From Mesostigma viride (Eukaryota > Streptophyta > Mesostigmatophyceae > Mesostigmatales > Mesostigmataceae), in assembly GCA_009746045.1 (NCBI GenBank), contig RPFO01000648.1:1589920-1653919 (forward strand): DNA of 64,000 nucleotides, written 5' to 3'. The notes below the pieces were generated by a model. The model was not told the DNA's origin. It worked only from the letters and a program-made list of their open reading frames with translations, and did not search any database. This document shows positions 43,366 to 53,488 of the stretch, piece by piece. Made by a program: the position numbers and the translations under genes. Within the stretch, counting starts at the first letter, position 1. Each line of letters begins with the position of its first letter.

Positions 43366-45684
43366 TCACGGGTGTTGCATCGTCATGCGCTTGCGCAACA
43401 CTGCGTACTGCGGGGCAGCCTCCCGCGCCTCCTTGGTGAGTGCATCCGCGGGATTGAGTTCATCCGCGATGTGCTGGAGACGCGTGACGCAGGAGGCCGC
43501 CTCAGCGAGTACGAGGTAATCAACGTCCTGTGACCGCGCATAGGGATTGTCAAGGAAGGCCAAACAACTTTGTGAGTCAGTGTGCACCGTGCTAGTCCAG
43601 TGAAGAGTGAACCCACACGAGCCAAATACCCAACCCAGCAAGTACCGCAGCCACATGCCATGTGAGATAGCTGAAACAATGCCCCGGCATTCAGCCGTGT
43701 TGGGGCTAGTGGCAATGCGGCTGTGCAAGCGCGAGTACCAATCTAACAACATGCCAGGCTGTCCCTCATTGCTAATAAAGAACAGTGCCCCCATGCGGGC
43801 CCGCACTTGGCTGACTGTGCGCGTCTCTAGATTAGCATCCGTCACTATCTCGAGGTGCACCGGCTGTGAGCAATCGAGCCCACGAAGCACAATGCCGGGC
43901 GTCATGGCCAGCTGCCGCCGAACATGAATGGACCCTAGTCCTTCCAGCACATCATCGGGCAGGCGAGCGAGCACCGCCAAATCAGGTGCCACCGTGTCCG
44001 CCAACCACCCGAGCTTGCCCTTAACCGAGGGCCCATGGGTTGCCAACAGCGGGGACGGGAGGTCGGCCAGCAGGTCAACCACATAGTTGCGGCTATCCTG
44101 CATGTGCATGACCCATTCGCCAGAACGCGAATCCCGCTGCAACGTAGACTGCACGCCGCAAAACACCACGGGTTTACCCTCCTCATGATCCACCGCCCTG
44201 CCCAGGGGAAACTTAGCCGCCACTGCAGCAAGAAACTGGGTAGCAAAGGTGCGAGGTGCCACCAGCTTGAAGTCATCGCCATGCCACACGAAGAGGGCTG
44301 GCTCGCCAGGGACGCCGGTGGGGACCACAAAGAAGTTAGGATCCGCGCGATGGTACGTGGCCCCTAAGCTCTGCAAGACCTCCTCCGCGGAAATGCGGAA
44401 GATGATGGGAGAGCTCTGCAGCCCCTCCACCCCTGTCAACAGCTCGATATACTCGCTGCCAATGGTGCCATCCTGCCAGACCACCGGGACCTTCACCACG
44501 TAGCGGGTGCCTTGCCATGTTTGCTGCGCGACCCCAGCGTCGCTGTGGAGGAATGCCCGCTGAAAGTCACCGCACCACATCCCGTAGTCCTTGCCCGCGT
44601 TCCGCTTGCCCAAGTAGATGACCGTCAGTAGCCGATGCGAAACATGGTTGAGCCCAGGGGTATAAAGATCCTTGGCGTCCAGCGGGGAGGACCCCTTCGT
44701 CTCCGTGACCACGGGCCTTACCCGGAACACCACCGAAGAGTTGGTCTCGTCCGGCTTGTAGGTGAGCACGAACTTCAACCGCAACCGCGTGGCCCCGGCT
44801 GGCACACTCTCCAATCCTCGGTAGACCTCGCGCTCTCGCCACTGCTCCTTGGCTCGAATGAACGCGTCGCGCCACAAAGCAAACTTGAGAGGATCTTGAC
44901 AGTCCAGGACAAGTTGCTCCCACGTCACAGGGCTATCCGCCGCCAGTGAGTGTGAGTGGAGGCCGAAGCTGCGCGGGTGCCAATCCTGAGGCTGAATGAT
45001 GGACTGGACGAGCGGCGGTGTGGAAAACGCCGCCATCGGTAAGCGCCGCACGACGCCGGGCTGCCCGACCACCACCCCCAATGGAGCGTGGTACTCGCGA
45101 AGCGGGATGCTGCCCACCCCCGCGACTGACAGCAAGTCAGCGGACACTGAGAACCCCGGGTATGATACGAAAGGTTCGCCCAGCAAGGCCACATCCTCGT
45201 AGCCATCCACGACGTGAAACGGCGTGTCAATGCCCAACACCGGCAGCACCACCATCCCGGTAACTTGATATGCCGAAGTGCCTGCAAAGTCGGTCACCGA
45301 TTTGTACGGCGACTCTAGCACTGGATACAGGGTGGCTGCCCGACGAGAGATAATAGACACGGATGCTTGCGTGTCCACAGCCACCAGCTGCCACGGTCTA
45401 CACGTAGGAAACAAGGCTGACTTAACCGGCCTGACCCCCTGTGAGAGAGTTTTGACCTGAGCCACCCCTGATGCAGCTTTCGCTTTAAGCGCCTGAGCAC
45501 GCCACAAGGCCGTGACCGTTGAAGCCAGGTCCCTAGGTGGGCGAGGCGCATGGGCAGGACCCTGACCCTCCGGCGAGGCCACGCTAGGCGGGCCTCCCAC
45601 ATTATCCGTGGCTAGCACAGGAGGTGAGTCACTACGTGCACTAGGTCCCGTCAAACCCACCCCATCCTCATCCCACCCATCCAC
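43366..45684 (-). CDS. pol: Copia protease, reverse transcriptase and RNase H (about 772 residues)
   Basis: A retropepsin-like region has LVAVDTQASVSIISRRAATL (the usual D-T/S-G reads D-T-Q here) and a downstream VALLGEPF. RT begins around residue 250 (KFVLTYKPDE), with motif A CGDFQRAFLHSD and the catalytic box FVWHGDDFKLVA, where copia elements usually have YVDD. RNase H has EIVTDANLET, NTAECRGIVSAI and VHTDSQSCLAFL, and it ends with the copia signature NPADALTK. The frame is open throughout. It starts by overlapping the integrase frame next to a G8 run (plus strand, 45708-45716), a possible -1 slippage or sequencing site. Confidence 0.9.
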   Translation of the reverse strand: MDGWDEDGVGLTGPSARSDSPPVLATDNVGGPPSVASPEGQGPAHAPRPPRDLASTVTALWRAQALKAKAASGVAQVKTLSQGVRPVKSALFPTCRPWQLVAVDTQASVSIISRRAATLYPVLESPYKSVTDFAGTSAYQVTGMVVLPVLGIDTPFHVVDGYEDVALLGEPFVSYPGFSVSADLLSVAGVGSIPLREYHAPLGVVVGQPGVVRRLPMAAFSTPPLVQSIIQPQDWHPRSFGLHSHSLAADSPVTWEQLVLDCQDPLKFALWRDAFIRAKEQWREREVYRGLESVPAGATRLRLKFVLTYKPDETNSSVVFRVRPVVTETKGSSPLDAKDLYTPGLNHVSHRLLTVIYLGKRNAGKDYGMWCGDFQRAFLHSDAGVAQQTWQGTRYVVKVPVVWQDGTIGSEYIELLTGVEGLQSSPIIFRISAEEVLQSLGATYHRADPNFFVVPTGVPGEPALFVWHGDDFKLVAPRTFATQFLAAVAAKFPLGRAVDHEEGKPVVFCGVQSTLQRDSRSGEWVMHMQDSRNYVVDLLADLPSPLLATHGPSVKGKLGWLADTVAPDLAVLARLPDDVLEGLGSIHVRRQLAMTPGIVLRGLDCSQPVHLEIVTDANLETRTVSQVRARMGALFFISNEGQPGMLLDWYSRLHSRIATSPNTAECRGIVSAISHGMWLRYLLGWVFGSCGFTLHWTSTVHTDSQSCLAFLDNPYARSQDVDYLVLAEAASCVTRLQHIADELNPADALTKEAREAAPQYAVLRKRMTMQHP

Positions 45685-46680
45685 GGGGTCATATTGGGGC
45701 CCAGGGGAGGGGGGGGTGTAGCTGTGTCTGCCCCTGGGAGCGACCCGTGGGGTACCACCTCAGATGCTACGACAGGCGCATTATCCTTCACTACCCACCC
45801 CAGTGCCCTGTTGGCTGCCAGCTCACTCTCCATGCTATCCCCTTGCTTATAGCCTGCCACCGATGCCCATGGTACCCTATACACCCGATCATTCCACTCT
45901 ATGTCTATGACCCGCAGCGGCCAGTCTAACTTTGTGATGGCCCCAGGCCCCTGCATGGTGCCCCGTTTGCCGCTGGGCGAGCTCTCCTTGTGGAACATGA
46001 CCAACTGCCCGACCTCAAAAGCGCTAGACAAATCAGGCAGCGTGGCATCCTTGAGCCGCAGCTTGGCGGCGGTATCCTGTAGATGCTGTTGGTATGCCTC
46101 TACTACCTCGGGTGAGTAGGTGCCCGCTGACAGCCCCCGAGGCGTGACTAGCCCAAAGCCCTTGACATCAAGCACGTGCCTATGGTTGCACACATGCATG
46201 AGCTCCTTGCACCACGCCGTCTTGACCGCGTAGGATTTGCCATGTGGGTTATCCTGTCGCTTGGCTGCCACAGTCTTGACATAGCTTACAGTGCGATCTA
46301 TCATGCCCATATTGCCGTGATCCTCACGCCCCACGATGACCACGGCCTCCATCCCCGGCAAACCTTGCACACAGCGGAACTGCTGGTCTAGCATGAGCTC
46401 CACTACGGGATGAAAGAAAGCCAGGCTGATCTTGATAGCCCTGTGCAGGTCAGCCTCAAACATGTGAGGCAGCGGCTCAATGTAGGTGGCCTTGCTGAAC
46501 CTATCCTTGACTATGAAATAGGTGTCCCCCCCTTCCATGTGCATGACATCCCCCACAAGGTACCCTCGCTCCAAGGGTGGAGTCTTGGCATGCCGCCTAC
46601 GCGACTTCTTCCTGATCTTGATGCAGGCAGGACACTGAGCACGCACATTCTTCAGCTCGTTGTATAAAGGTGCCCCAACA
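45651..46680 (-). CDS. int: Copia integrase, encoded between gag and protease-RT
   Basis: The HHCC zinc finger straddles the gag end (HRAYGHEAQ) and this frame (CPACIKIRKK). The core starts GDVMHMEGGDTYFIVKDRFS (first Asp). The second Asp is probably in ELMLDQQF. The position of the third acid reads MGMIDRTVSYVK, with Asp where Glu is usual. A C-terminal SH3-like segment (VGQLVMFHKESSPSGKRGTM) follows. The visible frame has its first Met at 46646, but translation is expected by frameshift from gag. If the E-to-D change is real the enzyme may be weak. Confidence 0.8.
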
Positions 46681-48433
46681 TGTGTGCCCCCTCTACCTCG
46701 GCTTGGGCCTCATGCCCGTATGCACGGTGCATCTGGTATGCTAACAGTTTCAGGGTGACAGCCTGAGGTGCAGTGGCATTGTCAGGATTCTCAACAGGTG
46801 GGGTGACTACTGGGGTAGTGACATTGGCTAACTGGGCAGCTTCAGAGGCTGCACGAAAGGCCGCCCGTGTGAGCACCTTGCCAATGTGAAGATCCACACT
46901 AGGGTGGTGTGTACCGAGAACATCTGCCCGCCCAGCATTCTCTTGCACTGTCACAACATTCCTCATAGGCCCAACCGCCCCAGTATCTAGCTGGGGTGCT
47001 GCAGTAGTGCTTGGTCGCTCGGCGTTGTACACACCCGACCTAGAAGACACCACATTGCTTAGGTCACGCATTGTAGACCCGTGCTCAGGAAGCACGTGAT
47101 CCTGGCGCGACAGAGCCAGAGCAGCATCAACGGATTGCGTGAGCACATCACGGAATGAGACAGAGGATGCAGTCACGTTGCTTTTAGGAACGACGTCAGG
47201 CTCTACGACGGCCCGGTTCAGCGTGACGCATTGAGCAAAAGAAGGGGTATCGAGCGTGCTCTCACCTGACTTTCGTGCTGCCCGTCGCTCTGCCCACTCC
47301 TCGCGTGTGCCGTGGACGACGATGCGCTTGGCCTTGCACGCCTCCACGCTGTGACCACGCAGAACGTCGTGGCACTTGCGGCAAAGGTTGTCCTCGAGCT
47401 CCAGGTCCGGGCGAACTCGGCAGTCATCCCGGACATGGCGACGTCCGAAGCAGCGCTCACAGCGTTGCTTGCGGTCAGTAGACGCCCCCTGCTGCCGCTT
47501 GGCCGGGGGATGATCACCCTGCTTGGCGTCGCCACCATGCCCGCGCTTGCGCCCTCGCTGGCCCCCGTTGTTGCCGTGGCCGACGACCTTTTTCAGGATG
47601 GCCGTAAGCTCCGACCGCGTAATTGGAGCCTCTGCGCCTGAAGAAGAAGACGCGCCGGCATCCACCTTGCGCAGGGATGGCAGAGCAGCCGAGGCAGCCG
47701 GCTTGGACTGCGCACTCTTGAAGCATGAAATCAAATACAGCATGCCCTCGTCGAAACTGACGGCACTCTTCTTTTTGAGTTCCGTCGCTATGGTCAGATG
47801 CACATCCGACGACAGGTCGCATTTCTTGAGAAAGCGATTGCACAGGAAAATGGGCTTGAGAGTATCTAGCAGCTTGTGCTTGTGCACGAAGACCTGGAAA
47901 TCACGTGCAGCCCCGGGCAAATTTGCCTTATTAACTGCATAGCCCTCGAAGTCGTTGAAGGCTTGCTCGTCGGCCTCTTCCTTAGACCGCGACAAGTGGG
48001 CATCTAGACCGTTGTAAAAAACTTCCCAGGTTTGTTTGTTGTCGTCCGCAATGCGAACTAGATTGGCAATGTTTGGGTGCTTTGTTGTACTGCAGAATAC
48101 TGCACGGAACTTGCCAATCAGCTCCGAATCTTTGTCTGCGCGTCCATCGCGCAGACGCTTGAGAGCAGCTAGAAAATCTGCTGCGTCGTCCGCCGTATAG
48201 TCGGCCGGTAGATCTGCGGGCACCTCCGTTTGCTTGAGAGGGCCGCGATTTAGTGCATCGTCAGCAGCCAGCATGAGATGCTTGAACTGCTTGGCCAGTT
48301 CCGGTTGCGCCACGAGGGTTTGCATCAACCTCGTGGCCTCGTCCGCACTAAAGCGTGGCAGGACGGACCCTGCGGCCTCGCCACTTGGCGTATCTGTGTG
48401 TTCGCCCGTGCGGCTCCGTGTACCGGAAGCCAT
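46652..48433 (-). CDS. gag: Copia Gag with two zinc knuckle-like motifs (593 residues)
   Basis: It starts MASGTRSRTGEHTDTPSG near the 5' LTR. A helical capsid region spans about residues 60-260, followed by a basic segment (GQRGRKRGHGG) and zinc motifs CERCFGRRHVRDDC and CRKCHDVLRGHSVEAC (about 325-365). The C-terminal 200 residues run to the first half of the integrase zinc finger and stop, so the natural product is likely a gag plus a frameshifted gag-pol. Confidence 0.88.
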   Translation of the reverse strand: MASGTRSRTGEHTDTPSGEAAGSVLPRFSADEATRLMQTLVAQPELAKQFKHLMLAADDALNRGPLKQTEVPADLPADYTADDAADFLAALKRLRDGRADKDSELIGKFRAVFCSTTKHPNIANLVRIADDNKQTWEVFYNGLDAHLSRSKEEADEQAFNDFEGYAVNKANLPGAARDFQVFVHKHKLLDTLKPIFLCNRFLKKCDLSSDVHLTIATELKKKSAVSFDEGMLYLISCFKSAQSKPAASAALPSLRKVDAGASSSSGAEAPITRSELTAILKKVVGHGNNGGQRGRKRGHGGDAKQGDHPPAKRQQGASTDRKQRCERCFGRRHVRDDCRVRPDLELEDNLCRKCHDVLRGHSVEACKAKRIVVHGTREEWAERRAARKSGESTLDTPSFAQCVTLNRAVVEPDVVPKSNVTASSVSFRDVLTQSVDAALALSRQDHVLPEHGSTMRDLSNVVSSRSGVYNAERPSTTAAPQLDTGAVGPMRNVVTVQENAGRADVLGTHHPSVDLHIGKVLTRAAFRAASEAAQLANVTTPVVTPPVENPDNATAPQAVTLKLLAYQMHRAYGHEAQAEVEGAHMLGHLYTTS

Positions 48434-48452
48434 CGGGATTTTTATGAATACA

Positions 48453-48797
48453 AGTTAAAGCCCGACCGGCTCAGCTATGGCGGTCGGTCACGTTGAGCTT
48501 GGGATAAGGTGAACACAGAGAACTACCGTCGGAGCTGGCCCACCACTGGTTTATGTCTTAGCCAGCAAACCCTATCCGGTTAGCCGTAACCGTGGGACAA
48601 GCTAACCGTCCGTACTGACCCGGATAAGGCCCCGGACTGGGGCCTAGGTGGCGCCGGCCCTAGGCGCCGCCCTTAGACCGGTCGCCCGCGTCGGACCGCC
48701 GGATTATAGCCGGCGGCTTAGCGGACGCTAGCGGGAGGCGTGCGGACGGACATGGGGAACTTAGAGCCAGATCCTAGGGCTCTAGAGTTACTCAACT
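48453..48797 (-). repeat. 5' LTR of the copia element (345 bp, in element orientation)
   Basis: Matches 42644-42988. It is followed (on the minus strand) by TTGTATTCATAAA, with no obvious TGG primer site. Confidence 0.93.
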
Positions 48798-48802
48798 ATT
48801 TT
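48798..48802. repeat. Right target-site duplication of the copia element (ATTTT)
   Basis: Matches 42639-42643. Confidence 0.9.
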
Positions 48803-50065
48803 CACAGCCTCTCCGACCGGGATCATAGCTCCGTATGCGCCTGGTCAGGTGAGGTTAGTTTTTCATCTGGACAGCGCCCACCAGACGATTATCAACGCGT
48901 GCGAAATAATCAACAATACGAACAATGTCGAGTTCATCTCGCTTACGACCACGAACTCAACAGGCCTTTACTCAACATCTGGAAACACTCTGCGGCTCAC
49001 TCACCGCGGCACACAATCGCTAATTTGTTCGATCATGGGCCGTAACTACTTCTCCTCTCCTGTTCCAGGGGTGGCGAATCTTTATTACATAGAACTCCTG
49101 ACAACGAAAGATAACCTCATCCACGCCGTCGCAAAGTTGCCGCCATACGATTATGGGAATACGCCCATGACGTACCCAGTTGCTGTCTACGGGGTACTAC
49201 CAGACCTCCCACACATAAAAAAATTCACAGTTGATTTGTACTATAACTCCACGTCTCTAAGTAATATTAACCCCGTAAGCACCATTATAAAGGGCGCAGA
49301 TTGGGAGGGAGGCACGCTTTCCGCGGCAAATTGGATAAGTGGATCGACTAGATGGATCGTTGTATCCATCGAATTACCGACGCCATTCTCTCCTTCTCTA
49401 GGAGGTCTAACGCACTTGTTCACTGTGACGTTCACGCCAACGGCTTCTTTTAATCCACATTCCACCCTCATCATTACGTCCTCATCGACGGCAAAGTTTT
49501 ATGGGGACGGGGGTTTTCAAGTAGGCACGACATCATACCTCAATGAGGCTGTCTACACAGACGAGCGCGAGGCCCATAGAATCCCATTCTCGATAACCGG
49601 GATGCGAACGGTGGCCTATGACTACATGCAGCCAGAGCTCTGGGAACTCGGACCAAAGGGAACTCTGAGCTTTCGAGATCAAAACGGGGCTGTCATATCG
49701 CCCCCGACCACACTTAGCGCGTTCTATCTCCGTGTCCATTTCACGCAAGGTGCGCCCGCCCTTCTGGACATCGGCCACCCCTACAGACTTCTGCCAGATG
49801 CCGTGAATTTCATTTATGGGCCTGGCACAACCGGCAGGCTCCTTGTCGGTCCATCTTGGCGAGTCGCGCCTGGTTATGACGAGGCTGACGGGGTGTATGA
49901 GATACTCTTGAGGGTGGATAAGCCGCTGGGTTCTGGTAGTGCTGTGGTGTATCTCGACCCGCCCCTCAAATGCAGGTCCAAGTCAGGATTGCCGGCAAGT
50001 GGGGAGATATTTGGCCCAATCACGTGGACTGTTTAAAATCTTAGTACAGTGTTATAAAGCACATG

Positions 50066-50446
50066 ATGCCTCGGAAGACGTCAAAACGCCCAAGTAAGAA
50101 AGCACACAAGCCTCGCCGCAAGGTCCGCACCACTGCCCAAATGCCCACGACGAGCACGATGACCAACTCCATCATCATCCACTCGACCCCAGTGCGCCGA
50201 CCCGCCAAGAAAGGCAAAGTCGCCGAGACCCGCGGGTTCAGGGACGCGATGTTGATGTCCGCCATCATGGCAAACGCTAAACCTGTCGCGTACCCTCCCT
50301 TGTCCGCCTATGACCAAAAACCTGAAGCGGCCGCTCCAGTGTCTGTCCCAGTAGCACCACCAGTAGCTGCCTCGCCAGAACCAGCGAGACTTGAAGGCGG
50401 GTCGCGATTTTCTAGTATCGACTATGAATGTGCGATTGCGGGTTAA
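50066..50446 (+). CDS. Small basic PLV protein of unknown function
   Basis: About 126 residues. The first 60 are strongly basic (MPRKTSKRPSKKAHKPRRKV), like a DNA-binding or core protein. The second half is Pro/Ala/Val-rich. The start could equally be the ATG at 50063. TTATAA lies 9-14 bases before the start. It sits between the fibre and minor-capsid genes. Confidence 0.6.
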   Translation: MPRKTSKRPSKKAHKPRRKVRTTAQMPTTSTMTNSIIIHSTPVRRPAKKGKVAETRGFRDAMLMSAIMANAKPVAYPPLSAYDQKPEAAAPVSVPVAPPVAASPEPARLEGGSRFSSIDYECAIAG

Positions 50447-50615
50447 AGCCAAAATCAAATACACAACAAGGACTGAACCAGCATCTGAGAGCAATGATCA
50501 AGAAGAAGGAACCGAAGCACGTATCCGGGGCCCTTAGACGGGGGGAGCTTACTGGTATTAGTGGGTCTCGTGAATCTCCCCTGTAAAAATTTCGAATGCT
50601 ATATTGCAAAGGTCT

Positions 50616-50927
50616 ATGAATATGGACAACCTCTTTTCCGACGCCGAGATGCTGCAGATCGCCCAGTGGATGACACTCTACCCCGACACCCCTCGCGAGT
50701 TCATCGAGGCAGCCATGCTGTACTGTAGGAGCAAGCCGCTCACCGGGAAGGAGAGGAGGGTCCTAAAGAGGAAATCGCGTGGGCTTGCGGGAGAGAGTGG
50801 CAAGGTCGTGATCCACGGCAAGAACGAAATAACTTCTGAAGTCATTGTAGAGAATGAAGGAGTACGTTCAGGAGTGCAGGACGTTGACGCTGAGGACCGA
50901 GAACAGGACCAGGGGCGGTCTACATGA
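50616..50927 (+). CDS. Small PLV protein overlapping the minor capsid gene
   Basis: The ATG at 50616 or 50622 (MDNLFSDAEMLQIAQWMTLY) has CTATAT 12-17 bases upstream. The first 45 residues look helical, then it is Lys/Arg-rich (RRVLKRKSRG). It overlaps the minor capsid start by 74 bases in another frame, so its last 25 residues (DVDAEDREQDQGRST) may be fortuitous. The family is unknown. Confidence 0.5.
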   Translation: MNMDNLFSDAEMLQIAQWMTLYPDTPREFIEAAMLYCRSKPLTGKERRVLKRKSRGLAGESGKVVIHGKNEITSEVIVENEGVRSGVQDVDAEDREQDQGRST

Positions 50928-51711
50928 TCCAATTTGGGACATCCCTGCTGGCCTGCTAGAGGATTACCACGACGTGGGGCTGACCTTGCTGACGATTCCC
51001 TACGAGCAGACACACATCAACAGCAATAACAACACCTTTGAGGTCACGATGGCGACGGCGCACACGGTCTCACTGCCGGTCGGGTCGTGGACCACCATCG
51101 AGAACCGCCAGAACATCGAGACGACTTTATTGACAATCGACAGCAGCTTCACAGTCACCTATGATCGGGCCAATAGTCGGTACACGTTCGTTGCAGAGAG
51201 TCCGTTCCAGTTCCTGGTTGGCGAGTCGGTCGGGCGGGTCCTCGGGCTAACACCCGGCATTCATCAGTCGAATGACCAGTTCGTCGTTTACAGCAACCGA
51301 CCAGCCACGAACGGGCGGCTGCGGGCCGTGTATGTTTACTCGGACATCGTGCGCGGGAATGTGGTTTCGGCGACCCACGGGACGGTCTACGGCGGTCTGT
51401 TGGCGTGTTGTCCGAACCTGTCCAAATTTCTCGAGCCCATCATATGGCAGGCGCAGAGTCCACTGTGGCAGCACGTACGAGACTCACCTAGGTCGATCAG
51501 CCTGCGCCTGTTAGACGAGGACGACGCACCGATCCAGCTGTACAGCGACTGGGTGGTTCAGCTGACTTTCCGGATATCCCCGCAAAAGGCCATGGGGGTC
51601 GAGGCGCGGAAGATCGGGGGTATTCTCAAGTACATGGCGCTCGACAAGGACGTTCTGCCTGCGAGAAGATTATCTAACCAGGTAGGTATAAACGAAGAGG
51701 ATGAAGCTTGA
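50854..51711 (+). CDS. Minor capsid (penton-like) protein
   Basis: This 285-residue beta-rich protein lies directly upstream of the major capsid gene, as in PLVs and virophages. The C-terminal strand pattern SISLRLLDEDDAPIQLYSDWVVQLTFRI matches the single jelly-roll minor capsid proteins that occupy fivefold vertices. The frame is intact. The next gene starts within its last 11 bases (ATG at 51701), a compact viral arrangement. Confidence 0.78.
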   Translation: MKEYVQECRTLTLRTENRTRGGLHDPIWDIPAGLLEDYHDVGLTLLTIPYEQTHINSNNNTFEVTMATAHTVSLPVGSWTTIENRQNIETTLLTIDSSFTVTYDRANSRYTFVAESPFQFLVGESVGRVLGLTPGIHQSNDQFVVYSNRPATNGRLRAVYVYSDIVRGNVVSATHGTVYGGLLACCPNLSKFLEPIIWQAQSPLWQHVRDSPRSISLRLLDEDDAPIQLYSDWVVQLTFRISPQKAMGVEARKIGGILKYMALDKDVLPARRLSNQVGINEEDEA

Positions 51712-51985
51712 TTTCGGCAAAGTCGTGAGCACCGCGCGTAAAATCGGACACATGGCGGGGGACGCGATCAGGAAAGTCGGCGAGGGCGCGCGGTTCATCA
51801 AGGGTGCCGCCGGTGCCGCGGACGCAGCTCTCGGGCACGTTCCCAGCAAACTCCTCGAAAGCTCCCCAGTCTTGGGAACGGTCTACAAGGCCGCGAAGAC
51901 CGGACTCGACGCCCTTTCGCACATCGAGAGGAAGGTGGACGCGCACAGGGCGTCCAACCCGCTGCTTGGTAAGTTCCTAAGCTAG
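51701..51985 (+). CDS. Small amphipathic PLV protein between minor and major capsid genes
   Basis: 94 residues, with alternating Gly/Ala and Lys/Arg (VVSTARKIGHMAGDAIRKVG, GAAGAADAALG), predicting amphipathic helices. It overlaps the minor capsid stop by 11 bases. Size, position and composition would suit an internal capsid or membrane-active protein, but this is inference. Confidence 0.65.
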   Translation: MKLDFGKVVSTARKIGHMAGDAIRKVGEGARFIKGAAGAADAALGHVPSKLLESSPVLGTVYKAAKTGLDALSHIERKVDAHRASNPLLGKFLS

Positions 51986-52025
51986 CCGGATTTTTATCTA
52001 AGGTAGAAGGTATACAACACACACC

Positions 52026-53268
52026 ATGTCTTCTGACGGTTCTTGGTACAATCGCGCGATCCCGAAGTCCATGCAGTACCTCATTAAGACGCTCGGTCAG
52101 CACTCCACGTCCCGCGTACAGCTCTCCACGCTCTCCGCCAACTCCGGCATCAAGCAGGGGTCGGTGGTGGCGGTCCGGCTGCCTACCCATGGGTTTGCCG
52201 ACCTTCACTCGTTCGCCATGTTCTTTGAAGCGACACCGACTACGACGGCTGGTTTTTGCAAGTTTCCACCGTACACGTCTTCGCTCATCAGGCGGCTCGA
52301 GGTGCTGGTTGGTGGCCAGTCTGTGGACTCGATCAACGATTACGCCCAGCTCTTCAACACTTTGTTGACGGTCCATGGAGGACAGGGATTTATCAACTCT
52401 CAGGGGCCTGCCGGTTGGTCTCTCAACGACGCGGCTAACGTAACCCTTACAGCGAACACAGCACAAAAGGTATTATTGACAACTGGCTCGGGTTCTTGTC
52501 CGGCGACCCTCGAATCATCGACCTCAGTCTCTTTCCACCGATCGAGATCCGCATCACGCTCATGGACGGCGGGGTGATGATCCCAGGAGCTGCTGCTGGT
52601 GCTGGTTTGCGGCTGGGGCTGGTCTCGGGTTTGAGCTGAAGGACATCCATTTCTCGATCGACACGTACAGGTTCCAAGAGGATGTGGTCTCTCAGATCTT
52701 CGCGTCTCGGCTGGCTGAGGGTGGCACCTTGCCGTTCAGGTGGAAGACCTGGCAATCGACCAAACAGACGATTCCCGGCGACACCTACAGCATCAAGGCT
52801 ACCCTCTCGTCAGCATCCGCGTCAAAGTTGTTGGCCGTCCAGGTAGCAGCCGCAGCTGATGTGGCAAACGCGCGATACAACACCATGTTCGCGCACACCG
52901 CCGACGGCCTCACCGGATTCCAGTTCGACATCAACGGCAGCAATCAGACACCAGCGTACAGGATGGGCATCACAGAGGCATGGGTGAACCTGGTTAGCGC
53001 CTTCAATGACCAGGGGAACAGTCTGTCGTGCGCAAGGGCAGACATCAATCCCGAGACATGGGCTGGTAGCGATTTCGTCATGGCTTGTCACCTCAACATG
53101 CCATGTGCTGGCGCCGAGTACCAGAGCGGTCTCGATCTACGGGGCACTGCATCGGTAGTGACTCTGCGCGTCGACAGCGCGGGTGCGGGTCATGTCTCGT
53201 ACATCTTCGTAGAGATGGAGGCGAAGATGGACGTCGGCGCAGGGCGGCAGGCGGCCGTGTACCTGTAA
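52026..53268 (+). CDS. Major capsid protein (double jelly-roll), with two one-base deletions
   Basis: The start MSSDGSWYNRAIPKSMQYL has GTATAC 11-16 bases upstream. N-terminal features (VVAVRLPTHGFADLHSFAMFF, SSLIRRLEVLVGGQSVDSIN) and the C-terminal half (VSQIFASRLAEGG ... FVEMEAKMDVG) fit PLV/virophage double jelly-roll capsid proteins, total about 415 residues. Two frame changes, in the runs ggttc near 52490 and ggtttg near 52630, each need one extra base to restore the frame, with a well-preserved strand-rich segment between them. Nothing else is degraded, so these may be sequence errors. Confidence 0.83.
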
Positions 53269-53298
53269 AAATGTCTGATGGTTAGTGTATAGCATTCG

Positions 53299-53424
53299 AT
53301 GGATTATCTCAAGGACCCGCGATACACCGCGAATCCTCTCAACAGAGTCACGCTGGTCTTCGACACCCCTGAGCTGGCCGATAATGGCACGGCGACTAAC
53401 TTGCCGCCAAGAAGGGCCCGCTGA
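53299..53424 (+). CDS. Very short PLV ORF (41 residues)
   Basis: The ATG at 53299 (MDYLKDPRYTANPLNRVTLV) has TATAG 7-11 bases upstream, the same context as other PLV genes. The promoter-like spacing and the position between capsid and adhesin genes are the only support; it may be a fragment. Confidence 0.4.
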   Translation: MDYLKDPRYTANPLNRVTLVFDTPELADNGTATNLPPRRAR

Positions 53425-53488
53425 TGGAACCCAAGTTCCAGTATCCTCTGCCAAAAAAATAGTGTCATTGTGGTAGTATACTAGCTCC

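Larger units (their letters stand above)
42644..48797 (-). mobile_element. Full-length Ty1/copia-type retrotransposon with unusual domain order
   Basis: Flanked by 345-bp LTRs and a 5-bp duplication, it carries gag, integrase and protease-RT-RNase H in three minus-strand frames, each a -1 step from the last. The LTR ends read AGTT...AACT instead of TG...CA. It interrupts the PLV fibre gene. Confidence 0.93.
25845..50036 (+). pseudogene. Large PLV surface/fibre-like protein gene, interrupted by three LTR retrotransposons
   Basis: Coding segments are 25845-26635, 39365-40280, 42354-42643 and 48803-50036, together about 1,075 codons. After removing gypsy-2 and one ATAGG copy the frame continues exactly. 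The same is true of the copia element and one ATTTT copy. Across the short LTR element the frame fits a 5-bp duplication although the flanking bases do not match. The protein starts with a short coiled coil (ERIADLESDLQSLQLQV) and is otherwise beta-rich, with Thr, Ser, Gly and Asn plentiful and several Trp. Such composition, size and position before the capsid genes suggest a vertex fibre or host-attachment protein, but no domain is named with confidence. As it stands the gene cannot make its full product. Confidence 0.75.
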
